DNA of 64,000 bases from CAMPKL01 sp963817465 (lineage in GTDB: Bacteria; Acidobacteriota; Terriglobia; Bryobacterales; UBA6623), in assembly GCA_963817465.1 (NCBI GenBank), contig CAWFOP010000011.1:62001-126000 (forward strand), in the 5' to 3' direction. A model generated the notes under the pieces. The model searched no databases. It worked only from the letters and a program-made list of their open reading frames with translations, and had not been told where the DNA came from. The position numbers and the translations under genes are program-made. Of the stretch, positions 42,240-51,005 are shown in pieces. Within the stretch, counting starts at the first letter, position 1, and each line of letters starts with the position of its first letter.

Positions 42240-43523
42240 ATGAATCGAGACGAAATCCTCCTCGCCGGCAAGGAGTTTCTTTTTCCGGCCGTCATCCACT
42301 ATTTCGAAGAGCCCTTGGTGCTCGACCACGCCAAGGACCAATACGTCTGGGACGCGGACGGCAACCAATACCTCGACTTCTTCGGCGGCATCGTCACCGT
42401 CAGCGTCGGCCATCGCAATGAGAAGGTCACCGCCGCGATCCGGGCGCAGCTCGACAAGCTGCACCACGTCTCGACGCTGTTCCCCACCGAGCCGCAGGTC
42501 GCCTTGGCCAAGAAGATCGCCCAGGTCAGCCCGGGCGGCAAGCTGACCAAATCGTTTTTCACCAACAGCGGCAGCGAAGCCAACGAGACGGCGATCCAAC
42601 TGGCGCGCATCCACACCGGCAATCATGAGATCGTCGCCCTGCGTCACAGCTACCACGGGCGCACCGAGGCGGGGCGCGCCATGACCGGGCAGGGGACTTG
42701 GCGCACGCCGTTGCCGGCCCAGGGCGGCTTCACTCACGCGCACAACGCCTACTGCTACCGCTGCCCGTTCGGGCTGACCTACCCGTCGTGCGGCGTGCGC
42801 TGCGCCCAGGACGTCAAAGAGCTGATCGAGACGACTACCTGCGGCCGCGTCGCGGGCATGATCGCCGAGCCGATCCAGGGCGTGGGCGGATTCATCACGC
42901 CGCCGAAGGAATATTTTCAGATCGTCGCCGACATCATCCGCGAGCACGGCGGCATCTTCATCGCCGACGAAGTGCAGTCCGGCTGGGGCCGCACGGGCGG
43001 CAAGTGGTTCGGCATCGAGCACTACGGCGTCACGCCCGACGTGATGAGCTTTGCCAAGGGTCTCGCCAACGGCCTGCCCATCGGCGCCACGACGGCCAGG
43101 CCCGAGATCGCCGACTCGATGCGCTACTTGACGCTCTCAACCTTCGGCGGCAATCCCATCTCGACCGCGGCGGCCAAGGCGGTCATCGACTACGTCGAAG
43201 AAGAGAATCTGCTCGACAATTGCGCCGAGGTCGGCGGCTACCTGCGCGGCCATCTCGTCGAATTGCAACAGAAGCATCCGCTGATCGGCGACGTGCGCGG
43301 CATGGGCCTGATGCAAGCTCTGGAGCTGGTCAAAGACCGCGAGACGAAGGAACCCGCCGGCGAGGAGACCAAGCGACTGATGGAGTCGGCTCGCCGCAAC
43401 GGCCTGCTGGTCGGCAAAGGCGGCCTGTGGGGCAACGTGATCCGCATCAGCCCGCCGATGAACATCTCCAAGGCCGACGTCGACGAGTTCGTCCGCCTGC
43501 TCGATCTCAGCCTTTCGAACTAA
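42240..43523 (+). CDS. Class III pyridoxal-phosphate aminotransferase (AGXT2-like)
   Basis: 427 residues from ATG 42240. FFTNSGSEANETAIQLAR is the PLP-phosphate-binding region, MIAEPIQGVGGFI and IFIADEVQSGWGRTG carry the PLP Asp, and MSFAKGLANGLPIGA has the Schiff-base Lys near residue 270. A Cys-rich insertion AYCYRCPFGLTYPSCGVRC near residue 180 is typical of the alanine-glyoxylate/4-aminobutyrate group related to AGXT2. It transfers an amino group from alanine or an omega-amino acid; the exact substrate is uncertain. It is divergent from the cupin operon. Confidence 0.92.
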   Translation: MNRDEILLAGKEFLFPAVIHYFEEPLVLDHAKDQYVWDADGNQYLDFFGGIVTVSVGHRNEKVTAAIRAQLDKLHHVSTLFPTEPQVALAKKIAQVSPGGKLTKSFFTNSGSEANETAIQLARIHTGNHEIVALRHSYHGRTEAGRAMTGQGTWRTPLPAQGGFTHAHNAYCYRCPFGLTYPSCGVRCAQDVKELIETTTCGRVAGMIAEPIQGVGGFITPPKEYFQIVADIIREHGGIFIADEVQSGWGRTGGKWFGIEHYGVTPDVMSFAKGLANGLPIGATTARPEIADSMRYLTLSTFGGNPISTAAAKAVIDYVEEENLLDNCAEVGGYLRGHLVELQQKHPLIGDVRGMGLMQALELVKDRETKEPAGEETKRLMESARRNGLLVGKGGLWGNVIRISPPMNISKADVDEFVRLLDLSLSN

Positions 43524-43605
43524 GGCAAACAGTTTTTCCGAGGGAAAGCCCTAGGTCGCGTCGCTCCCCTAAGTAGAGCCGACAAACGGCCAAGGACTTT
43601 CCCCA

Positions 43606-46099
43606 ATGAGAATCAACAGCCTCCCCAGTCTCGCCGCACGAATCGCGGCTCTTCTTCTCGGGGCCGCCGCCGTCGCGGTCCTGCCCGCGGCCGACACGGT
43701 GACTCTCCCCGTCTACGCCGGCGGCCCCGACAGCCAACCCATCGTCTTCGAGGCTTCACGCTCCGACCTGTTGCAGGTCGCCGAAGGCTACTACGTCCAA
43801 GGCGATGTCCAACTCGTCTTCGGCGAAGCCAAGCTCCCTTTGCTCGCCGCCAACCTGTTCTTCCAATTCGCAGAAGGGTCGGACCGCATCGAACGCGTGC
43901 GGGGGACGACCTATGTGCCGTCGCCTTACGTCGGCGACAACGTCGTGATCAAGAAGCCGGCGATGGCTGAATTTGGAATGGACTACGGCGCCAATCTCGA
44001 CCTGGGCGTCCCTCTCAACGCCGAGCGCTCGTACCTGTTCTTCCGCTTCGACGCCGGTTTCGAGATGGAAGTCGGCTTCACCGGCGACGCCGAGGACACC
44101 AAGCCGCTGACCTTCGAATTCCCGGCCGGCGCCAAGGCGATGCTGATTCTCGACCCCAACGATCCGTTCTTCTTCTTCTCGGGCGAGATGCTGACGCCGG
44201 ACGGCGACAAGGGCGACAAAGACGGCTCCGACGGCAAGACCGCTGATAACAGCGACTCGGGCGCGACGGATTCGAGCAACGCCAACGCGGACGGCTCGAG
44301 CGCGGCGACCGAGTCCGGCGACTCGAACGAAGGCGGCGCCGAAACCGCCAACGACTCCAACGGCTCCAACGACGGCCAACAAGCCAACAACGAAGGCGAG
44401 CAGACCGCCGACGACGAAGAAAAGTCCGCTGACGACCTCGTCACCGAGCCGGGCTTCGGCGCTTCTTACCAGAGCTTGATCCCTTTCCGCCCGCAGAACA
44501 CTTACGGCCTCGAAGACGTCGTCCGCGAGTTCCAAGGCGACACGATCGTTACGGGCGAAGTTCAGCTCGGCGAGCTGCCCCTGGTCGTCAAAGGCCAGAT
44601 CATCATAGGCCACGGCCTGACCGAAGACGCCGGATTGCTCGAACGCGTGCTGTTGCCCCCGACTCAGACCGGCGCGAACGGCGCGATGGACTTCGGCTAC
44701 GAATTTCTCAAGGTCAGCAAGCTCGGCAACATCGCCGAAATCTCGATCCCCCTGGGCACGGCGACCGCCGCCTACGAGATTGTCGACGGCCTGCAGTACG
44801 CCTACATCACCGGCAAGATCGATCCCGATACGAGCTGGATTCCCGACTGGGTTCCGGTCAAGCCCGAATACGAGCAGAAGGCGTACGGCTACGTCAGCAG
44901 CGACATCGCCTCGTCGCGCATCGCCGTCGAGAGCCTATACGCCGTCGATATGTCGAGCTTCGGCGATCTGGCGGGCGTCGACCTCGGCCGCGTGATCTCG
45001 GTCGAAGGCGCCATGAAGATCAACCAAGACGGGTTTCTCGTCGCGGGCTCGACCGACGCCGACCTGGGCCCCTTCGCCTTCGAAGCCGGAGCGCGGGCGG
45101 AGGTCTTCTTCCCATTCGACGATCCGCAACTAGCCTACGCCGTGATCAGCGGCCGCCTGCGCGTCGGCGGGGCGACCACAGAGGGCGTGCTGCGGATCTC
45201 GAACGTAGGCGTGACGCTCAACGGCCGCCTAGTCAACGACCAGTTCGACCTGCGCGGTCAATTGGACCTGGGCAGCGAGAACGGCGTGCAGTACCTCGCC
45301 GGGCGGTTCGACGTGCCGCAGGAATTCAATCAGATTCTCACCGACAAGATCGCTTCCGAGGTCGAGGCGCAACGCCAACAGACCCAGTCGCTGCTCGACG
45401 CCTACCAGAAGGCCACTCAGGACTACGAATTCGAAGTGAGCTTGCGCGGCGTGCGCAAAGTGATCCCGGGCGTCTGCGACTCCGCCATCAGCGGCATCGA
45501 CAGCGGCATCAACGCCGCGTTCAAGAAATGGCCCAAGAAATGGGGCGTCAGCCGTCCCCGGCAAGTCTTCCGCCCTGAAGTCGGCGCGAAAACAGGCGGC
45601 ATCGACCAAGAATCGCCTGCGGGCATTGAAGTCGGCGGCCCAACAGAGCGACAGCGAAACCTTGCGCGCCGCGCTCAAGTACGCCATCAACGACCTGCTC
45701 AGCCATCAAAATCTGAAGATCAAGGTCAGCGTCCTCGGGACGATCTACAACAAAGACATCGTGAGCTCGAGCCTGGAGTCCAAGCTGCGGACCGCCCTGG
45801 CGGCGATCGACACGCTGCCTGAGACGAGCAACCGCCGCATCGCGGCAAAGCAGGCTTGGGAAGCCGCGCCGGTCAATGAAACGCTCAACGAAGTCTTCGA
45901 CTCCATCCAGAGCGGCGTTGCGGCCGCCCCCTACTTTGAATCGATGGGCGTCTATCACGAGCTCGGCTCAGGCAAGTGGACCCTCATCGCCTATGTCTCC
46001 TTCCGCGGCGAGCGCCGGACCTTCGAAGCGGTCTTCGACCCCGCCGACCCGCAAGCCGCGGGCGAGGCCGTCGCTCGCGCCTTTATCCCGACGTTGTAG
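43606..46099 (+). CDS. Large secreted acidic protein, interrupted by a +1 frame break
   Basis: From ATG 43606, with AAGGA 10 bases upstream, a signal peptide (RIAALLLGAAAVAVLPAAD) is followed by a beta-rich domain (to about residue 198). A low-complexity linker of Asp, Ser, Gly, Asn and Ala fills residues about 199-277, then a long beta-solenoid-like region follows (VRVGGATTEGVLRIS-type strands). The first frame loses sense after about base 45540; the helical continuation KSARKQAASTKNRLRALKS, ending in KWTLIAYVSFRGE and RAFIPTL, lies in the next frame and stops at 46099. One deleted base gives 830 residues. I recognise no family. A terminator follows, shared with the BON gene. Confidence 0.6.
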
Positions 46100-46122
46100 A
46101 ACCCCGGGAAAACTCAGCCAAA

Positions 46123-46154
46123 AAAAGAGGGCGGCTCAATTGCCGCCCTCTTTT
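46123..46154. terminator. Bidirectional rho-independent terminator
   Basis: AAAAGAGGGCGGC and GCCGCCCTCTTTT pair over 13 bp with a six-base loop, and both strands end in A/T-rich runs. It separates the plus-strand secreted protein from the convergent BON-domain gene. Confidence 0.93.
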
Positions 46155-46175
46155 CCATTTGTTTGACGTTGTCAA

Positions 46176-47270
46176 TTAGTCGGATGCCGTCGTCGAGTTT
46201 TCGACTCGCAGATTATTCTGTACGCTGAAAACTCCGTTCACGGTGTTGGCTTGAACGCCGGCGATGTTCTTATCCATCTGATTGGCGACCACGCCCTCGA
46301 GAGTGACGTTGCCGTTATCGACGATGATATGAATCGGCGGCACGGCGCGAAGCTGATAGTCTTGCAGCGCGGGATGTCCGTAGATCGCGCGATACTCAGC
46401 GCGACGGATTTGATCGTCCTGGAACGACGTCGGCAGGGTCTCGATCTTATTCGTAACCGATTTCACGCCCTCGACGTTCTTCACGGCGCGTTCCACCGAC
46501 TTCTTCATCGACGGCCGATAGACTTTACCCATCAGCTCGACATTGCCGGTATCGCTCGTACGGAACTCAATGTGGTCCCAAAGGCTGTAGAACGGAAGCG
46601 TCACGATCTCTTTACGGATCTGAGTGTCGAGGCGAGTCTGCGGAACTTCCTGACTCGTCATGTAGCGTTCCGGGCGGCTGATCTCGCGATCGGCTTCCGT
46701 ATTCCAACGTTCGGCGTCCTCGTTCGTCGACTTCTTGCCTTCCGGCGAGATATTGAACACGGTGATAGTGGGGACGGCGACCAAGACATCGTCGGCCGTC
46801 TTGCTCTTTGCATCACTGCTCATTTTGTTGTATTCGTCGTCCGACATGGTCGGAACGTGACGTTTGGAGTACGCCGAAATCGCCTTACTGCGCGACTCCG
46901 GATAGGCAAAACTTTGCCCCATCATGTCGCCGGGGTAGAACCACGTGCGAAGAGCGGGCGGAGCGTCAGCCGGCGTCTCGTAGAACGTGAACTTCGTATT
47001 CCCAGTCACTTCGTTCCTCTTCGCGGGGATCGCGATAGTGGTCGTGACGGGGGTCCCGTCGGCGTTGCGGAAAATGACAGTGTGGTTGCTGCCTTCAGTG
47101 TCCAGAAGCTCCAAAGTGTAGTGTCCGGGCTGCAAAACCGCACCCGGAACCTCGATGGCTTGGTGCACATCCAAATTCGTTTTCTTGTTTTCGACCGATG
47201 CTGTGGCAGCCGTTGCTGTGAACAACAGGAACACGGTCATGACTAGTGTCTGTCGAAGCGAAAGTCTCAT
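46176..47270 (-). CDS. Exported BON-domain protein
   Basis: 364 residues from ATG 47270, with a strong AAGGAGG 8 bases upstream. A signal peptide (LVMTVFLLFTATAATAS) is followed by an N-terminal beta domain (VPGAVLQPGHYTLELLD) and two BON domains: residues about 215-285 (FRTSDTGNVELMGKVY, then VEGVKSVTNKIETLP) and 290-355 (IIVDNGNVTLEGVVANQ, then NTVNGVFSVQNNLRVE). BON domains bind phospholipids or polysaccharides at the envelope, as in OsmY. By eye the gene is clearly less GC-rich than its neighbours, and with its strong ribosome site this suggests high expression or a different origin. Confidence 0.9.
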   Translation of the reverse strand: MRLSLRQTLVMTVFLLFTATAATASVENKKTNLDVHQAIEVPGAVLQPGHYTLELLDTEGSNHTVIFRNADGTPVTTTIAIPAKRNEVTGNTKFTFYETPADAPPALRTWFYPGDMMGQSFAYPESRSKAISAYSKRHVPTMSDDEYNKMSSDAKSKTADDVLVAVPTITVFNISPEGKKSTNEDAERWNTEADREISRPERYMTSQEVPQTRLDTQIRKEIVTLPFYSLWDHIEFRTSDTGNVELMGKVYRPSMKKSVERAVKNVEGVKSVTNKIETLPTSFQDDQIRRAEYRAIYGHPALQDYQLRAVPPIHIIVDNGNVTLEGVVANQMDKNIAGVQANTVNGVFSVQNNLRVENSTTASD

Positions 47271-47454
47271 GAATTACCTCCTTGCGTTATTTGTTTCTTT
47301 CACTTCGTAGACTAATTGGGGCCGATTTCGTTACAAATCGCCGCGGCGCGGGCGGCGGCGAGGCGGCGGGATTCGCGACGGGATTCATCGTGTGCGCGCG
47401 GCTGGGCGACGTTGGAAGCCCCCGTGCTCCGGTCTGGGCAAGCGCGCGCTTCGC

Positions 47455-47460
47455 TATAAT
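47455..47460 (+). promoter_or_regulatory. Consensus -10 box TATAAT before the 132-residue exported Cys-rich protein
   Basis: TATAAT matches the sigma-70 consensus exactly and is 18 bases before GTG 47479, leaving a leader of about 10 bases. The -35 region, if any, is weak. Confidence 0.55.
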
Positions 47461-47478
47461 CCAAACGGAACCGTTGAA

Positions 47479-47877
47479 GTGACCCGTCGCCTCGTCATCC
47501 TCGTTCTCGCCGCCTCGGCAGGCCTTTTCGCCGGCAAGACGGCGTCGTCCACCATCCAGGGCGCACTGGTGCTGGACGGGGACGCAGCCGCCGCCCCGCT
47601 GCAGGTGCGGACCGATGCGGGCGTGGTCGAGCTGGACGTCGAAGGCGACAACATGCACACCTTGCAGGACAAGGAGTTGGCGCATCGCACCTGGGAATTC
47701 GAGGGCAACTTCCTGCCGGACGGCCGCTTCGAGATTCTGAAGATGTACACGATCGTCGACGGGCGGCGCATGCGGGTGACGTACTATTGCGAGATCTGCC
47801 ACATCACCAGCTACCGGCCTGGCCGTTGCATGTGTTGCCAGCAGCCCGTTGAGCTCCGCGAAATTCCCGCCAAATGA
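47479..47877 (+). CDS. Small exported protein with a Cys-rich zinc-ribbon-like C-terminus
   Basis: 132 residues from GTG 47479. A signal peptide (RRLVILVLAASAGLFAG) leads to a short beta domain (TIQGALVLDGDAAAAPLQVR) and then a Cys cluster near the C-terminus, YYCEICHITSYRPGRCMCCQ, with a CxxC-x(10)-CxCC pattern that could bind zinc or form disulfides. I recognise no family. The ATGA stop/start overlap with the aldose epimerase suggests co-expression. By eye the two genes form one operon. Confidence 0.7.
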   Translation: MTRRLVILVLAASAGLFAGKTASSTIQGALVLDGDAAAAPLQVRTDAGVVELDVEGDNMHTLQDKELAHRTWEFEGNFLPDGRFEILKMYTIVDGRRMRVTYYCEICHITSYRPGRCMCCQQPVELREIPAK

Positions 47878-48935
47878 ACCGCATAGCCCTCGTCGCAGTT
47901 ATCCTCTTTGCCTCGATGTCGCTCGAAGCCCAAACCTACCGCGCCGTTCGCGAAACCGTCGACGGCCTATCCGTTGTTCGTCTGACCAGCCCCGATGGGC
48001 GGATGAGCGTCGCCGTCGCTCCGGCGGTCGGCGACATCGCCTATGAATTTAGGGTCGACGGCAAGAACGTGCTGTATTTTCCCTACGATTCGGTCGGCGC
48101 GTTCGCCCAAAAGCCGCGCCTCGCCGCCGTGCCTCTGCTGTGGCCCTGGGCCAACCGACTCGACCATGACGGCTTCACGTTCGGCGGCAAGCAGTATCGG
48201 CTCAATCCCGACATGGGCAATTTCGGCCGAGACGGCTCGAAGCAGCCGATTCACGGACTGCTGCAGTTCTCGGATCGCTGGGAGGTCGTCTCGCTCGAAG
48301 CTGACGATCAGGCGGCGACGGTTACAAGCCGGCTCGACTTCTACCGCTATCCCGACTTGATGGAGCAGTACCCGTTCGCGCACCGCATCGAGATCACGCA
48401 CCGGCTCAGCGACGGCCGCCTCGAGGTGCGCACGCGGATCGAGAACATGTCGGCCGAGACAATGCCCGTCTCCCTCGGCTATCACCCGTACTTCCGGCTC
48501 TACGACGCCCCGCGTGATTCTTGGAAGGTCCGCATCGCCGCCCGCAAGATGTGGACGCTCAACGACAAGCTGACGCCCACCGGAGAAACGACCCCGATCG
48601 AGCAAACGTTTCCCGGCGCAGAGCAGCTTTCGCTCGACGGCAAGACCCTCGACAACGTCTTCGGCGATCTCGTACGCGAAGGCGGCGGTGTCGCGCGATT
48701 CTCGGTCACCGGCGATCGCCAAAAGATCGAAGTGCTCTACGGCGAAGGGTTTGATACGGCCGTGGTCTACGCGCCCAAGCGCCCCGAGGGCGAAGGTTTC
48801 ATTTGTTTCGAGCCGATGGCGGGCATCACCAACGCCTACAACCTGGCCGCCAAGGGCGACTACGCGAGCCTGCAAACGATCGCGCCGGGCAAGGACTGGT
48901 CAGCCTCGTTCTGGATCGTCCCCAGCGGCTTCTAA
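47874..48935 (+). CDS. Exported aldose 1-epimerase (GalM-like)
   Basis: 353 residues from ATG 47874. A signal peptide (LVAVILFASMSLEAQ) is followed by the galactose mutarotase fold: WPWANRLDHDGFTFGGKQY, the substrate His segment IHGLLQFSDRWEV, VSLGYHPYFRLY (catalytic His near residue 200) and ICFEPMAGITNAYNL (catalytic Glu). These match the aldose 1-epimerase catalytic pair. Export is unusual for GalM and suggests action on extracellular sugars. Its last 4 bases overlap the flgJ-like stop. Confidence 0.9.
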   Translation: MNRIALVAVILFASMSLEAQTYRAVRETVDGLSVVRLTSPDGRMSVAVAPAVGDIAYEFRVDGKNVLYFPYDSVGAFAQKPRLAAVPLLWPWANRLDHDGFTFGGKQYRLNPDMGNFGRDGSKQPIHGLLQFSDRWEVVSLEADDQAATVTSRLDFYRYPDLMEQYPFAHRIEITHRLSDGRLEVRTRIENMSAETMPVSLGYHPYFRLYDAPRDSWKVRIAARKMWTLNDKLTPTGETTPIEQTFPGAEQLSLDGKTLDNVFGDLVREGGGVARFSVTGDRQKIEVLYGEGFDTAVVYAPKRPEGEGFICFEPMAGITNAYNLAAKGDYASLQTIAPGKDWSASFWIVPSGF

Positions 48936-49219
48936 CGCTTGTCCGCGCCGCGATCCAGCTCTTGCAGCATCATTCGCGCCAGACCGAAAGTCCCCTTGCG
49001 CGCGAGCGTTTCGGCCAGGTGTTTTTCGGCCATTTCTTGGTAGTTGTCGTACCCCGTCATGTCCGACTTCTCGGACAATACTTGCCCGGCCTCGCGGGCG
49101 GACTTGAGCCACTCGGAGATCAGCAGCGCTTCGAACTGCTGCGCGGCCTCCTTCACATCCGGCTTCTTCCATTGCGCCCGCTGCGTGAGCAGGTCCGGCG
49201 AGAGCGAGGTCAGATCCAT
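48932..49219 (-). CDS. flgJ: FlgJ-like rod-binding protein (N-terminal domain only)
   Basis: 95 residues from ATG 49219. The sequence KEAAQQFEALLISEWLKSAREA and the C-terminal helices (DNYQEMAEKHLAETLARKGT) match the rod-capping N-terminal domain of FlgJ. The muramidase domain of enterobacterial FlgJ is absent, as in many non-enteric bacteria. It helps rod assembly across the peptidoglycan layer. It is the last gene of the minus-strand flgF-flgG-flgA-flgH-flgI run and starts 2 bases after the flgI stop. Confidence 0.88.
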   Translation of the reverse strand: MDLTSLSPDLLTQRAQWKKPDVKEAAQQFEALLISEWLKSAREAGQVLSEKSDMTGYDNYQEMAEKHLAETLARKGTFGLARMMLQELDRGADKR

Positions 49220-49221
49220 GG

Positions 49222-50319
49222 CTACATCACCTCCAACTCGGCCTCGAGCGCCCCGGCGGCGGCGATCGATTGCATGATCGCGATGATGTCCCGCGGCGTC
49301 GAGCCGATGGCCGTCAGCGCCTGGATCAGCTCTTCGACGCTTGCGCCGGCGGGCAACATGCCCTTGCGCGCCGGTTCCTCCGAGACTCGAACGTCCCCTT
49401 GCGGGACGACCGTCGTCTGCCCGCCTGAGAACGCCGCCGGCTGCGATACGACGTAGTCCGTCACCACTTGAACCGTCAGCGAGCCGTGCAGCACGGCCAC
49501 GGGCGCGATCCGCACGTCGTTGCCGATCACCACCGTGCCCGTGCGCTCGTTGAGCACCACGCGGGCCGGACGGTCCGTCTCGACTTCGACCGCTCCCATG
49601 CGGGCCAGGAAGTCCACCGGGGCGTCGTGATAGGCCGGCGGCATCTTCACCAGAACCTCCGATGAATTCTCGGCTTTGACGACCGCGTCGGGAAACTCGT
49701 CAAGCAGGGCTTTTTTGAGACGCGAAGCGGTCGTGAAATCGGGGCGCCGCAGTTGCAGGCGCAGCCCGTCGGGGTCGGGCGGCACGCTCGGCGCTTGCTT
49801 CTCGATCAACGCCCCTTCCGGCACGCGGCCGACGGTTGGGTGGTTGACCTGGACGTTCGCGCCCGCTCCGCCGGCCGAAAACCCGCCCAGCGAAAGCGGC
49901 CCTTGCGCCGTCGCATAGACGTCGCCGTTAGCGGCCTTGAGCGGGGTCAGCAGCAGCGTTCCGCCGCGCAGGCTTCTGGCGTCGCCGATGGACGACACCG
50001 TCACGTCCAGCCGCCCGCCCGGGCTCGCGAAAGGCGGCAGCGTGGACGTCACCATCACCGAGGCGACGTTATTCACGCGCAGCCCGTTCGGCTCGACGTT
50101 GACGCCCATCCGTCGCAGCAGGTTCGACAAGCTCTGCGTCGAGAAGACCGTTTGCTGGCGGTCTCCGGTGCCGTTGAGCCCGACCACCAGGCCGTAGCCG
50201 ATCAACTGGTTGTCGCGCACGCCCGCGACGCTCGTCAGGTCCTTGACACGCACGGCCGCGGTCGACGTCTGAACGGCCGCCGCAACCAATAGCAATAGGA
50301 AGATCTTCATGCGGCTCAT
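49222..50319 (-). CDS. flgI: Flagellar P-ring protein FlgI
   Basis: 365 residues from ATG 50319. A Sec signal peptide (FLLLLVAAAVQTSTAA) is followed by the FlgI core: VRVKDLTSVAGVRDNQLIGYG, VVGLNGTGDRQQTVF, FSTQSLSNLLRRMGV and, at the C-terminus, TVRVS-like VVVGNDVRIAPVAV and SVEELIQALTAIGSTPRDII. FlgI forms the periplasmic P-ring around the flagellar rod. Length and motifs are normal. The gene lies 2 bases after flgH. Confidence 0.95.
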   Translation of the reverse strand: MSRMKIFLLLLVAAAVQTSTAAVRVKDLTSVAGVRDNQLIGYGLVVGLNGTGDRQQTVFSTQSLSNLLRRMGVNVEPNGLRVNNVASVMVTSTLPPFASPGGRLDVTVSSIGDARSLRGGTLLLTPLKAANGDVYATAQGPLSLGGFSAGGAGANVQVNHPTVGRVPEGALIEKQAPSVPPDPDGLRLQLRRPDFTTASRLKKALLDEFPDAVVKAENSSEVLVKMPPAYHDAPVDFLARMGAVEVETDRPARVVLNERTGTVVIGNDVRIAPVAVLHGSLTVQVVTDYVVSQPAAFSGGQTTVVPQGDVRVSEEPARKGMLPAGASVEELIQALTAIGSTPRDIIAIMQSIAAAGALEAELEVM

Positions 50320-50321
50320 CC

Positions 50322-51005
50322 TCAGAACGGCAGCAGCCGGCGGAAGAAGCGATAGACCGCGTTCGGCCGGCGCAATGCTTCGTTGACCACGCCCTTGCCG
50401 TTCACGCGCAGGTCCATGAGCGCGATGCGCTCCGAGCCGACGCTATTGTCGGGGCGCAGGTCGGCCTGGCGCACGACGCCGCGAATCCACACGAGCTGCC
50501 GCTCGGCGTTGACGGAAACTTCCTTGGCGCCTTCGATGATCAGGTTGCCGTTCGGCATCACCGCCGCCACATGCGCCGTCAACACCGTCGCCACGTTCGT
50601 CGAGCGGCTCGTGCTGGCCTGGCCGTCGAGCGACGAGTCGCTCGATTGGTCGAACAGATTGGGCAGCGGCTTGAGCGCGCCGACGACGCCGAACAGCTTC
50701 GAGATGCCGCTCGACGAGCTGGAGTTGCGCGACTGTGACAGCGACCCGCTCGACAGCGCCGTGGCGCTCTCGGCGACCGCGACGGTGATCAGGTCGCCCA
50801 CCTGCGACGCCCGCGCGTCGCGCGCCGCGTCCGCCAAGAATGCGTTCGGCACGTACAGCGAGCCTGGGCTCGCTTGGTTGACGCTGTTCTCGTAGAACAG
50901 ATGAAGCTGATAGTTCTCGAGGGCCTTATCGGTTTCCTGGGCCCAAACCGGGGCGGCGGCCATGGCGGCGGCGCCGAGAACGATCACCAGCGTTTTAGAA
51001 AACAT
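50322..51005 (-). CDS. flgH: Flagellar L-ring protein FlgH lacking a lipoprotein Cys
   Basis: 227 residues from ATG 51005. The signal peptide MFSKTLVIVLGAAAMAAAPVWA ends in AxA and has no lipobox Cys, unlike enteric FlgH. The core motifs SLYVPNAFLADAARDARASQ, VGDLITVAVAES, LTAHVAAVMPNGNLIIEGAK and VSVNAERQLVWIRGVVR match FlgH. It forms the outer-membrane L-ring. The lack of the Cys means another way of anchoring. It overlaps flgA by 11 bases. Confidence 0.93.
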   Translation of the reverse strand: MFSKTLVIVLGAAAMAAAPVWAQETDKALENYQLHLFYENSVNQASPGSLYVPNAFLADAARDARASQVGDLITVAVAESATALSSGSLSQSRNSSSSSGISKLFGVVGALKPLPNLFDQSSDSSLDGQASTSRSTNVATVLTAHVAAVMPNGNLIIEGAKEVSVNAERQLVWIRGVVRQADLRPDNSVGSERIALMDLRVNGKGVVNEALRRPNAVYRFFRRLLPF

